Assembly (NCBI GenBank): GCA_026315105.1
Contig: CM048755.1
Span: forward strand, 211,160,333 to 211,224,332
From: Locusta migratoria
Taxonomy: Eukaryota > Arthropoda > Insecta > Orthoptera > Acrididae
Length of the DNA stretch: 64,000 nt
Direction of reading: 5' to 3'
The first letter of the stretch is position 1. Every line of letters starts with the position of its first letter. The notes beneath the pieces are model-generated. The model made no database searches. It was not told the DNA's origin and worked only from the letters and a program-made list of their open reading frames with translations. The position numbers and the translations under genes were made by a program. Shown here piece after piece: positions 44,727 through 54,970 of this stretch.

Positions 44727-46640
44727 CAGGGTGTATACGCACCAGGAGATCCGGGAAATACCTAGAAATTTTTTCATCTGGGAAATACCTAGGAATTTTT
44801 TAGAATTCCAGGAATTTTCCATTGTTTAAGTCAGTGTTTTTCAACCTGTGGGTCATGACCCCCAGGGGGGTTGCGAGGTCTTGTTCAAGGGTTTGTGTCA
44901 GAGGAAGAAGTAGTTGCACTATAAAACAACCAGACCAGTGCATGGCCGACTGCTAGCAGTTCCATAATGCAAAAACATTTTCCTAAGAAAAGTGCAATGT
45001 ATTTTATATTAAAACTATTGACCAGTAAATCCCAGTTAAATAAACAAAAGGTCTGAAAACTGTTTTCAGGTACCAGGTGATAGCTAAATTTACAAAATAC
45101 AAGAAGTAATTTTGAAAAAATTGATTGTTTCCTATACAGTGGGACCTTGCTCAATGAGCTTTACGTGCAAAGCGAAACCTCGTTATGAAAAATATGTTTT
45201 TCTGTCGGAATACATGTAATAATAGGATGTGTTCCGTTCAGAAAAGTTGACATAAAATTTATCATGTAATGTACAATACTGTAATTTTCACTGTTTTCAC
45301 AAGAAAGTTGTACGAACAAAGAAAATTAAACTCGTTGTTTGAAATTACACACATGGTTGTGTTATGGTTTAGAGATGGATAAGGAGTTCACCAAAATATT
45401 TTTAGTTGGAACGGGGACACACATTCAAAAAGGCTAGGAAACACTGGTTTAAGTAATCAGTGTTTGTTTTTTAAATAACTTTACTTGAGCCCACTTCTGC
45501 AGAATAGTACTGCAGTAATTAAACATAAACGGGAGAATAACATGAAGATAAACATTACTTGACAAGAAAATTCGCGATTTACAACAAACATTGTGTGGAT
45601 AGCTTGCAAGTGTCTGCCGATTGCATAATATGTCAAAGGCATTAGGATAAAGAGAATGCAGTACTTCACAACAATCTGTTTTCGATGAGCATGATGTCTC
45701 ATCTATTTACATTTCTAGAAGCTCACAGGAAAAAATTGCGAATATTGATTTTAGAAGCATTACTTTCAGAGTAAATGTTCTTTTACACAAAATGAATTAC
45801 GTTAATACTGAGAATGTGCTATAAATTTCTTAAATCATGAACCATTTAACTCCCGTTCGAAATTTAAACTTTTTTAACCAGCAAATAAAAGAAATTTATG
45901 GCTCCCAAGACCAACCATTTATGCCAATATTGCAATAATTTACAGCATATTTGTTTTTTTACATGTCGTAATGGATAACACATGCTAAAAAAGACAAAGA
46001 TTCAAGGTTAGTTTTTATATATATATCTTTCAATTCTTTAATTGCTAGATTACAAATTATACAATACTGATGGCAAAAAGTACAATTAGCCTTAAAAATT
46101 ATGGAAAGTGGAGGCAGCCAATTAGAAATTTGTAAATAATTGTATGTTCTGGTTGTTCGTTCATTGTTTTATTACATTAATCCATAACAATTTAGGTCTA
46201 CAGTACTCTAAAACTGTGACACATTTGGAGAAAAAACCGAAAGAAACTGAAATCGAAGCTAGCTGCATTAAATTTGGGGGGGGGGGGGGGAGAGACAAAA
46301 CACTTCATTCTCACTAGTTGTTTCCACCTGACTCATGATTGGCCGTTCATACTTCCCATCAATTGTCACACTGTTACCAACATCTACAGCTCCCAAAAAA
46401 AAAAAAAAAAAACTATGCCGACATCATAAGTGCTTTTTATCACTGAGAAGATCTACACCTAAAGAACTGATTAATTTTACTGCCCCCAGCCAGGGGTATC
46501 ATCACTTATAACAGAAAAAGCGTAATATGCCAGTGAGAAATGGTACTTCACCCCAAAAAGTGTATTTATATCCAAGGGAAACTTTAATTTTTACCTGGGA
46601 AATCCGGGAATTTTTTGTTCTTGTCCGCGTATACACCCTG
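44727..46640. mobile_element. DNA transposon with 14 bp inverted termini and a 6 bp target duplication
   Basis: Both ends carry the perfect inverted repeat CAGGGTGTATACGC. The flanks are TTGAAT at 44721-44726 and TTGAAT at 46641-46646. Subterminal words GATCCGGGAAATACC and TACCTGGGAAATCCGGGAAT recur in opposite orientation. After removing the nested hAT element (615 bp plus 8 bp), about 1.29 kb remains, AT-rich with a G run at 46279-46290 and an A run near 46396-46412. There is no coding capacity, so it is non-autonomous. The 6 bp duplication does not fit hAT (8), Tc1 (2) or Merlin (8-9); I could not assign a superfamily. Confidence 0.88.
44832..45446. mobile_element. Nested hAT element, non-autonomous, 615 bp
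   Basis: The ends are inverted: CAGTGTTTTTCAACCTG at the left and, in reverse, CAGTGTTTCCTAGCC at the right. It is flanked by perfect 8 bp duplications GTTTAAGT at 44824-44831 and 45447-45454, the hAT signature. No transposase frame is present. It lies within the 44727-46640 element, so it inserted later. Confidence 0.93.
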
Positions 46641-46646
46641 TTGAAT

Positions 46647-48170
46647 GCACTTTGTACATAAGTAGCTGATTAGTGGTTCAGTATTGTTTTGGAAAACAAC
46701 CTTATTTAAATTGTTTCCTAAAGTTACTTATTGTTTCAGACTACACCAGTTCTCAAAAACACAGCATTCACAAATAGCTGCTAGACATATGTTTGTTTAG
46801 TCACTAAGATTGAGAATTGGCAGTAGCTGAATAGAACATACAAGCTGCACAAAGTCTTCCGAGTTGTACTTATTCAGAAATAGAGAACTGAGCACTTTCT
46901 GATAGCTTATTTTCCCAAAACCCTTGAAAAATCTGTGATCTTGAATTTTAGCAACTTATTTGTTCATATTTTTCAGATTTGTGATGTAGTTTTTATTGTC
47001 AGCAACGGAGTTTTGTTGTATGTAATAAAAAATATACACTCACAAAACTGTTTCTTATTTATTTTATTTTCTTTCTTTACCTCACAATGGACATAAAGTA
47101 TGGAACACTAATATGTATTCAACAGATAGCTTTAAGTAATCAGTAAATGTGCCATTTGCTGACGAAGTAGTTAAAGGGTAAACGGCTGAACATCAGTGCC
47201 CTGGCTGCAGTATTTCAGCAAGTAATCACATTGCCATCACAAGGTTCACTGATGAACTGATGGCTTAGGTTTTTTTTCTCCCCGCAGATGAGATAGGGAT
47301 TTGGAGTTTGGGAACTTTGTGCTCTATTATGCCTTAGCTTAACATATTTTATTAGCCAATTTATGGATAATAAATTCTTACATGCAATACATTGACCTAA
47401 CTTATGATGAAAAATTTATAAATCACAAGATAATTTTTATGATGATGTACTTGAAGAGAAGATTTGGAAGAATTTTTTTTAGAAGTTATGGTGCATTTCC
47501 TTCAGTTAACATGGGCAGATTCAGATTACTAATAAAATTCTTAACTTTGATGTGACACTTAAGCATAATACAAGATACAAGCTTTTGGATAATGTAGGTA
47601 ACATTTAATAAGTAGTTTTTTGATGTTTTATGAATATTTACAGAAGGAATACACTAATTTGGGTGGAGGGCATGTGAAGGTTGGTATATGCTTGGTTGTG
47701 TCAGTAGCAGCTAAATAGGATACATTTTGGATGTTCACACATATTTAGATTTAGATAAACCTTGAAGTGTGAAATATAATCTGCCTTATAACAGTCATGA
47801 TTATGAACAAATTTATGCAACTGCAGCCAATAATAGTAATAATCATAATCTTATGCAAAACTTCTCAATCTCATGACAGTCATTTAAGACACCTTAGTAA
47901 AGTGTCTAAAAGTATAGCTGATGGAACATTTACACAATGCAAAAATTTAGCAAAGTGGTGATTGAATGTGCTCTTATTTTCCTACCATGTTTCCACTGTT
48001 TTTGAAGCATTGGTCACAGCAGTCTTCAATATCCAAGCCATCAGTGCTCAGCTTCTGCAACATTTTCTACTGTCATCTGTTCTAAATTCACCATGTCTGT
48101 TGTACAATCAAATATAATAGCGAAGTACTTAGATCTTTTTACCTTGATCATTATTGCACAGTCGATAATT
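46647..48170. other. Intergenic sequence, nothing recognised
   Basis: AT-rich; no gene, repeat family or structured sequence recognised. Confidence 0.45.
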
Positions 48171-48175
48171 TAGAA

Positions 48176-48990
48176 ATGCAACAATTGAAGCTGGCAAAAG
48201 TGCTAAAACATGAGGTTAATAGGAAGTGCAGATTGGCCAACCAGGAATGGCTGGAGGGGAGGGGTTGGGTAATAAATACCACCTACAGTAAAATAAGAGA
48301 GATGTTTGTATACATGAATAGCAAAAGCTCAAAGGAAATACCCTCAGACTTTGAGAAAAATATAACAACTCCATTTCCAAAGAAAGCGAATGCAGACAAA
48401 TGTGAAAATTAAAGAACTATTAGTTTAATAAGTCATGGTGGCAAAATAATGACAAAAATTTTATACTTCCACCAGTGTTATTAAATCTCTACATTGAGCA
48501 AGCTGTGAGGGGAAGCAAGGAAAAATTTGGAGAAGGAAGGTCACAGAGAAGAAATAAAAACTTTTTTTTTTTATATATAAAAAAAACATTGTAATTGTCA
48601 GATACAGCAAAGGACCTGGAAGAGCAGCTGAACTGAATGGAGAGTGTCTTGAAATGAGGTATAAGACAAACACAAACCAAGAGCAATAGAATGTAGTCTA
48701 AGGAAATTGGGCAATGTTGGAGGATTAAGATTTGTTAATGAGACAACAAACATACTACATGAGTTTTGTTATTTGGGTAGCTAAATATCTCATGATTGCC
48801 AATGTAAGGAAGATATAAAATTCAGAATTGCTGTGGGAAGAATAGCGCTTCTGATGAAGAGAAAATTTGTTGTCATTGAATAATAATTTGGGTGTTACGA
48901 AGTCTTTTTGAAGGCATTTGTCTGGAGTGTAGCCTTGTACGGGGAGTGAAACGTGGGTAATAAGGAGTTCAGTCAGAAGAATGATCGAAG
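48176..48990 (+). pseudogene. RTE-like LINE, internally deleted, left part
   Basis: The + strand reads NRKCRLANQEWLEG, then FEKNITTPFPKKANADKCEN, a stop and RTISLISHGGKIMTKIL, the start of the RT domain (compare PIPKKG....C.NYRTI.LISH..K). After a large deletion comes EARKNLEKEGHREEI-like sequence and, near 48890-48985, KAFVWSVALYG and an RRMIEV-like block that occur after the RT domain. It continues at 53228 as VFDIWC. So the whole central RT including its catalytic box is missing. Confidence 0.75.
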
Positions 48991-49403
48991 TCCAGTGCCA
49001 GCTGCCACCAGTGCCACATCGTTACAGCGCTAAGTATCTGAATTTAATTTGTGTCAAATTTAATTTGCCAGTCTAGTTCATTTTCGGTAGTACTGTTTTA
49101 AGAGGTTTACTCCTGCGTACTTGCAGATTTCGTTTGTACTACTGTTTTAATAGTTTATTCTATCGTATTTGATAAATACCGTTGTGTTTAGTCTTCGTCT
49201 TTGACCGGTGTATTTCAAAACAAGTCAGAGACCGTTACTAAAGTTCGTTATCAGTCAGTCCAGTGCCAGCTGTCACCAGTGTCGCGGCGTTAACAGCGCT
49301 AAGCTGCCGGACTCAGTTTTGTTGATTCGACAGTGTAGTTACCACTGACCACAGTTAAGTCAGCAGCCAGCCGCCTTCATTATAGTACTAGGCTTCTTTA
49401 AAG

Positions 49404-50363
49404 TTGTTAATTGCTGTTAATTGTATCGATAGGATGGATAGGATGTGTGCCTGCTGTGTGCGGACGCAGGAGGAGTTGGCCGCGGTTCGCGAACAGCTGA
49501 GCGTGCTGTTGGCTACGGTCAGCCGTCTTCAGGCTGCTGTCTCGGGGTGCAGCGATGGTGGGGAGTCTGGTGCGTCGAGTGGGACACCTCAGGTGTCTCA
49601 CGCTTCGCTCTCTGTCCCTGCTACCGAGGCACCTTCAGGTGTACCGGACATCGTCGAGCCGCCTTCTCCGCAAGGGGAGTGGCGGGTTGTACGGCGTTCG
49701 CGTCGCTCGAGGCGGAAGGCCAATGTGGAGGCTGGACGTCCGTCCGCGCCCGTTCGTCCTGTGAGTGAAGGTGTGGCCACTCCTTCAGCAGGGTCCGAGC
49801 AGGTGCACGGGGGGAGGGGATTATTAGTTATTGGGAGCTCCAATGTCAGGCGCGTGATGGAGCCCCTTAGGCAGATAGCGTCCAGATCTGGAAGGAATTC
49901 CAACGTGCACTCGGTGTGTTTGCCGGGGGGCCTCATCCGAGATGTGGAGGTGGCCTTGCCGGCGGCTATCGAGGGTGCGGGGTGCAGTCGACTGCAAGTC
50001 GTGGCTCACGTCGGCACCAATGACGCTTGTCGCTTGGGTTCTGAGGACATCCTCAGGTCCTACGAGCGGCTGGCGGAATTGGTGAAGGCTGCTGCCTTCG
50101 CACGCGGGGTGCAAGCAGAGCTATCGATTTGTAGCATTGTTCCCAGGGTTGATCGGGGTCCTTTGGTTTGGAGCCGAGTGGAGGGTCTGAACCAGAGGCT
50201 TCGCCGACTCTGTGACAGTCATGGCTGCAGATTTCTGGATCTGCGTTATCAGGTGGGGAATTGTAGGGTGCCCCTAGATAGATCAGGGGTGCACTACACT
50301 AAGGAAGCGGCTACTCGGGTAGCAGAGTACTTGTGGAGTGCACATGGGGGTTTTTTAGGCTAG
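49404..50363 (+). CDS. LINE ORF1: coiled coil plus SGNH-hydrolase-like domain
   Basis: The 319-codon frame starts at 49404; an alternative ATG at 49443 directly precedes MCACCVRTQEELAAV and is equally plausible. Residues about 15-50 form a Cys-rich start (CACCVR) and a leucine-heptad coiled coil. Residues about 60-135 are Ser/Pro/Arg-rich and basic (RRSRRSRRKANVE). Residues about 140-319 form an SGNH/GDSL-esterase-like domain: VIGSSNVRR (Ser block), VAHVGTNDA (GTND block) and DRSGVHYT (Asp/His block). ORF1 esterases of this type are known in CR1-clade LINEs and are thought to act in RNP formation or membrane or RNA interaction. The frame is intact in this copy and is more GC-rich than flanking DNA. 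It ends one codon after a slippery heptamer at 50351-50357. Confidence 0.9.
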   Translation: MLIAVNCIDRMDRMCACCVRTQEELAAVREQLSVLLATVSRLQAAVSGCSDGGESGASSGTPQVSHASLSVPATEAPSGVPDIVEPPSPQGEWRVVRRSRRSRRKANVEAGRPSAPVRPVSEGVATPSAGSEQVHGGRGLLVIGSSNVRRVMEPLRQIASRSGRNSNVHSVCLPGGLIRDVEVALPAAIEGAGCSRLQVVAHVGTNDACRLGSEDILRSYERLAELVKAAAFARGVQAELSICSIVPRVDRGPLVWSRVEGLNQRLRRLCDSHGCRFLDLRYQVGNCRVPLDRSGVHYTKEAATRVAEYLWSAHGGFLG

Positions 50364-53153
50364 GCGCTAACTCTGATGAGCACTCGCCTGTCAGCATTCA
50401 AACAGCGAATTCAGGCCACGTTCGGAACAAAAATTCGAACATAAAAATATTAGCCGCGAACTTACAGAGTATTAGAAACAAAGTTCCCGAATTTGCAGCG
50501 CTGCACGGAAGTTATTGCGCTCAGATAGTTTTAGGCACCGAAAGCTGGCTAAATGATGATGTGGCAAGTTCAGAAATATTTAGCGAAGCGTGGAATGTAT
50601 ATCGGAAAGATAGATCTGATACAACTGGAGGAGGAGTGTTCATCGCCGTGGACAAAGATATTGTTTCCACTGAGATCGAGGTTGAAAGTAACTGTGAAGT
50701 TATCTGGGCACGCATAACAGGTCTAAAAGAAGTAAAGTTAATAGTTGGGTGTTTTTACCGGCCCCCCAGTGCTGCTGTAGCAGTTTTAGAATCATTCAAG
50801 GATAGTCTACACCAGGTAGTGCATAGGTATCCGGGCCATGCAATATTAGTCGGAGGTGACTTCAACCTTAAGAGTATAGATTGGGACCTCGCTAGTTACA
50901 TTTCAGGCGGTACAGACAAGCAGTCTTGCGAGCTACTTTTGGACACATTCTCCGAAAACTGTCTTGAGCAGTTAAACCGGCAACCCACGCGCAATGGAAA
51001 TATTCTAGACCTCATAGCCACAAACAGGCCTGACCTCATTAACGATGTCTGTGTAGAGACAGGAATTAGTGATCATGATATCGTCATAGCGTCGATGGTG
51101 ACCAAAGTTCATAAACCAGTCAAGAAGGCTAGGAGCGTGTTTTTGTTGGGAAAAGCCGACAAGCTAATGTTACGATCGCACTTAGAAAATGAATGGGCAT
51201 CGTTTAATTCTGGGACTATGGATGTAGAGGAATTGTGGACTAAATTTAAATGCATTGTTAATGAAGGGTTAGAGAAATATGTGCCAGTAAAGACGATTAA
51301 GGATGGAAAAGATCCACCGTGGTATAATAATAATGTTAGAAAGCTGCTGAGAAAGCAAAGGCTGTTGCACTCTCGATTCAAAAAAGAACACGCAAATGAT
51401 GACAGGCATAAGTTAGTAGAGATTCGTGCGTCTATAAAAAGATCGATGCGTGAAGCATACAATAATTATCACAGCGATACCTTAGCAAAAGATCTTTCCG
51501 AGAACCCGAGAAAATTCTGGTCCTATGTAAAATCGATAAGCGGGTCAAAGCCCACTGTCCAGTCACTAGTTGATCATTCCGGGGCAGTAATAGAAGAAAG
51601 CAAACGGAAAGCTGAAGTTCTAAATTTAACCTTTAAGAAATCTTTCACGCAGGAGGACCGCACAAATATACCATCATTTGATCAACGTACTAATTCCGAA
51701 ATGGGGGACATAGCAATAAGTATTTCCGGTGTAGAGAAGCAGCTGAGAGCTAAATACGAAAAAGTCTGCTGGTCCGGATGGAATACCAGTTCGGTTTTAC
51801 AAAGACTATTCTGCGGCATTGGCCCCCTACTTAGCTTGCATTTATAGCGAATCTTTAATTCAGCGCAAAGTTCCTAGTGATTGTAAAAAAGCGCAGGTGA
51901 CTCCAGTGTATAAGAAAGGAAAGAGAACTGACCCATACAATTACAGGCCAATATCGTTGACATCGGTTTCATGTAGAATTTTGGAGCATATTCTCAGTTC
52001 GAATATAGTAAATTTCCTTGAAACGGAAAAGCTTCTTTCCATGAATCAGCACGGGTTTAGGAAACATCGTTCATGCGAAACTCAGTTTGCCCTTTTCTCA
52101 CATGACATCTTGCGAGCCATGGACGAAGGGCAACAGGCGGATTGTGTTTTTCTCGACTTCAAAAAGGCGTTCGACACGGTGCCACACTGCAGACTGCTAA
52201 CGAAGATACGAGCTTATGGAATAGGTTCACAGATTTGTGACTGGCTGGAAGACTTCCTAAGTAATAGAACGCAGTACGTTGTTCTCGACGGCGAGTGCTC
52301 ATCAGAGACGAGTGTATCGTCAGGCGTGCCCCAGGGGAGTGTGATAGGACCGCTATTATTTTCTATTTATATAAATGATCTGATGGACAGAGTAAGTTGT
52401 AATTTGCGGCTGTTTGCTGTGGTGTATGGGAGGGTGTCGTCTGTAACTGACTGTAATAGCATACAGGTTGACTTAGACAAAATTTCTAGATGGTGCGAAG
52501 AATGGCAGCTAGCTCTCAATGTAGAAAAATGTAAGGTGATGCGCATGAGTAGAAAAAACAATCCTATAATGTTCGAATACAGCATCAGTAGTGAGCTTCT
52601 TGATGCGGTCGCGTCGTTCAAATATCTAGGCGTAACATTGCAGAGTGATATGAAATGGAACGAGCATGTAAGGACAGTTGTGAGTAAGGCAGACAGCCGA
52701 CTTCGGTTTATTGGGAGAATTTTGGGAAGATGTACTTCACCTGTAAAGGAGACCGCGTATAAAACGCTTGTACGACCACGTCTTGAGTATTGCTCAAGTA
52801 TTTGGGACCCGCAGCAGATCGGTTTGAAGGAAGACATAGAGGCGGTTCAGAGGCGAGCAGCTAGATTTGTTACCGGTAGGTTCGACCAATGCTCGAGTGT
52901 CTCGGAAATGCTCCGGCAACTCAATTGGGGATCGCTGGAAGAAAGACGACGTTCTTTTCGTGAATTTCTGTTAAGTAAACTTAGAGGGCCGGAATTTGAA
53001 GCTGAGTGTAGTACGATCTTGCTGCCGCCTACTTACATTTCGCGTAAAGATCACAAAGACAAGATAAGAGAAATTAGGGCTCGTACGGAGGCATATAGGC
53101 ATTCTTTTTTTCCTCGTTCAATTTGGGAGTGGAATAGGAAAGGAAATGCCTAG
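50333..53153 (+). pseudogene. LINE ORF2: AP endonuclease and reverse transcriptase, inactivated
   Basis: ORF2 lies in the -1 frame relative to ORF1, overlaps it by 31 bases and has no ATG near its opening. The endonuclease part shows ILAANLQSIRNK, LGTESWLND, GGDFNLKSIDW and GISDHDIVIAS, all intact. The RT part shows TPVYKKG, NYRPISLTSVSCRILEHIL, DFKKAFDTVPH, SGVPQGSVIGPLLFSIYIND and SFKYLGVTL. Two defects are clear. First, a frameshift near 51752: the frame changes between VEKQLRA and KKSAGPDGIPV. Second, the FADD box reads LRLFAVVYGR, lacking Asp-Asp-Ala at 52418, although relatives at 16325-17578 and 32762-35400 keep FVDDA or FANDA here. The C-terminal end matches REIRARTEAYRHSFFPRSIW. It is not catalytically competent. 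Confidence 0.93.
50351..50389 (+). promoter_or_regulatory. Candidate -1 ribosomal frameshift site
   Basis: T TTT TTA occupies 50351-50357 in the ORF1 reading phase (GGT TTT TTA GGC TAG), and slipping one base back enters ORF2 as TTT TTT AGG CTA. The ORF1 stop follows one codon later. After a spacer of 4 nt, AGGCG (50362-50366) can pair with CGCCT (50385-50389), extendable by a T-G pair. This arrangement is typical of -1 frameshift signals. No functional evidence; termination-reinitiation is the alternative. Confidence 0.5.
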
Positions 53154-53227
53154 TAGTGGTACGGTGTACCCTCCGCCACGCACCTTACGGTGAATTGCGG
53201 AGTATGTCTGTAGATGTAGATGTAGAT

Positions 53228-53410
53228 GAAGTTTTTGACATTTGGTGCTGAAGATTACATGGTAAGATCGTGTAACTAATGAGGAGGTACTGAACCGAAT
53301 TTAGGGGAAAAACAGCCATATCTTGACTAAAAGAAGGGCTCTAGGTAGGACATATTCTGATACAACAAGAAATCGTCATTTTATTATTGGAGGGGAGGGG
53401 GGGGGGTAAA
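53228..53410 (+). pseudogene. RTE-like LINE, right part after the inserted LINE
   Basis: Reading across one frame change gives EVFDIWC, then TNEEVLNRI, GKNSHILTKRRALG and TRNRHFI, as in the region FDIWCWRRML....WTDHV.NEEVL.R......L....RR of RTE-type ORF2 C-termini. It continues the left part at 48176-48990 with no bases lost apart from the duplication. Confidence 0.75.
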
Positions 53411-54110
53411 AATCACAGAGGGCTGCCAACAGGTGACTGCAGTAAGCAGGTTGCCATTCTTATCCTGATATGATGAGGCTTGGCAGGATAGGGTAGCAGA
53501 GTGGTAACATGGAGAGCTGCAGCAAACCAGTCTTTGGAATTAAGATCACATCAACAACACGAATCTTTCCGATGACATACTCAATGTCAAAACTATGCAT
53601 AGTGCCCAGGTTGTCAAGAAAACTACCTGCAGTTGAGGGGCAGGTAGCATGTGGTGGCTTCACTGATGTGTGGGAGCTGCCACAGGTTGCCATGTGTTGT
53701 ACTGGCAGTACTGCCAGGCTACCAGGCCTGCCAACAGAACCTCTCTGTGACGGAGGCTGCTTGCAGAGCTGCCACCCTTGGGTAGCTACCAGGTGCTGAA
53801 GGCTCCTTTTAGGTCACGTGCATTGAGTCTGGCAACTCTGTCATTAGAGCTGCCATGGCATCCCAGTGCAGCAAGGCCCATGTTTTTGGAAGTCAGTGTC
53901 AATGGTAATACCAGTTTGCATTTGAATTTCTAATTCTTTACACTTGACATAAGAGTTTTGAAGAGTTGATGATGTTTCATGGACATTAATGAAGTGCTTC
54001 AAGTGTTTTCACTCACTGGGTAGGTTCTCCAAATCAGGTAATGAGAAGTTGTTATAATTTGAAAAAAGGCGGGATACAAAATGACATGTTCTTAGACTCG
54101 TTTTACATCA
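53411..54110. other. Intergenic sequence with a G run
   Basis: A G-rich run lies at 53392-53407. The forward frame 53509-53799 shows no recognised domain. Confidence 0.45.
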
Positions 54111-54119
54111 TCAATCACC

Positions 54120-54970
54120 CTTTTACTTTTTCATGAGAAGTGCCTTCCATTATGTGCTGTGTATTGAGATCTTCAGTCTGAAGGCTAGTTTGATGCCTCA
54201 TGCTTCCCTCCATTATAAATTACAATTTCATTATGTCACCAGTTAATTTATCCCTTCTTTTAGTCAATATGTGATACAAATTTCTGTTCTCAGTAATTTT
54301 GTTAAGTACCACCACATTCATTATAAAATCTACCCATTTACTCTTCAGCATTCTTCTATAGAACCACATCTCAAAGCTTCTATCCTGTTCTTGTCTCAAC
54401 TGCTTATTGTCTACATATCAATCTTGTACAAGACTACACTCCAGACAAATGCCTTAAGAAAAGTCTTCCTAACATGAAAATTAAGATTTGGTGTCAACAA
54501 ATTTCTCTCCTTCAGAAATACTTTTCTTTCAATAACCATTCTGCATTTTATGTCTTCTCTACTTGGGCATCAGAAGTTATTTTACTACCCAAATGACAAA
54601 ACTCATCCACTACTTTTATTGTCTAATTTCCTAATTTGATTTCTTTACTATCACCTGATTTTATTTGACTACACAATTACCTTTGTTTTGCTCATGTTAA
54701 TGTTCATTTTATACCCTCTTTTGAGGACACTGTCCATTCTGTTAAATTGCTCTTCCATGTCCTTTGCTGTCTTTAATAGAACTAAAATGTCAGTGGCAAA
54801 CTGAAAAGTTTTTATCTCTTCTCCCTGAAATTTAATTACCTTTTCAAAATTTTCCTTGCTTGCTTTCACAGCTGGCTTACTGTACATATTGAATAACATT
54901 GGGGAGTGTCTACAACCTGTCCCATTCTCTTCCCAACAACTTAAAATTGCCAAGTGATTTCTGTACAAGT
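54120..54970 (-). pseudogene. RTE-like LINE, 3' part, reverse
   Basis: Minus-strand reading from 54950 gives GCRHSPMLFNMYSKPAVKAS, VIKFQGEEIKTFQFATDILV, DMEEQFNRMDSVLKRGYKMN and MSKTKVIV; compare GC.LSP.LFNIY...., FADDI and K.KVM of RTE elements. The catalytic FADD box reads FATD. Downstream (about 54480-54430) comes a KTFLKAFVWSVVLYK block. The 3' end near 54170-54212 carries TCTTCAGTCTGAAGGCTAGT and TTGATGCC. It is a second member of the family at 48176-53410, in the opposite orientation. Confidence 0.8.

Larger units (their letters stand above)
48991..53227 (+). mobile_element. CR1-like non-LTR retrotransposon, near full length (4.24 kb)
   Basis: The boundaries are fixed by the interrupted RTE-like copy: ..ATGATCGAAG before and GAAGTTTTTGACATTTGG after, so the target site GAAG is present on both sides (48987-48990, 53228-53231). 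The 5' region of about 410 bp contains a repeated unit starting TCCAGTGCCAGCTG at 48991 and 49260. Two ORFs follow. The 3' end is a short untranslated region with GTAGATGTAGATG repeats (53210-53227), as in CR1-type elements, instead of poly(A). At least five truncated relatives lie elsewhere in the window. Confidence 0.93.
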
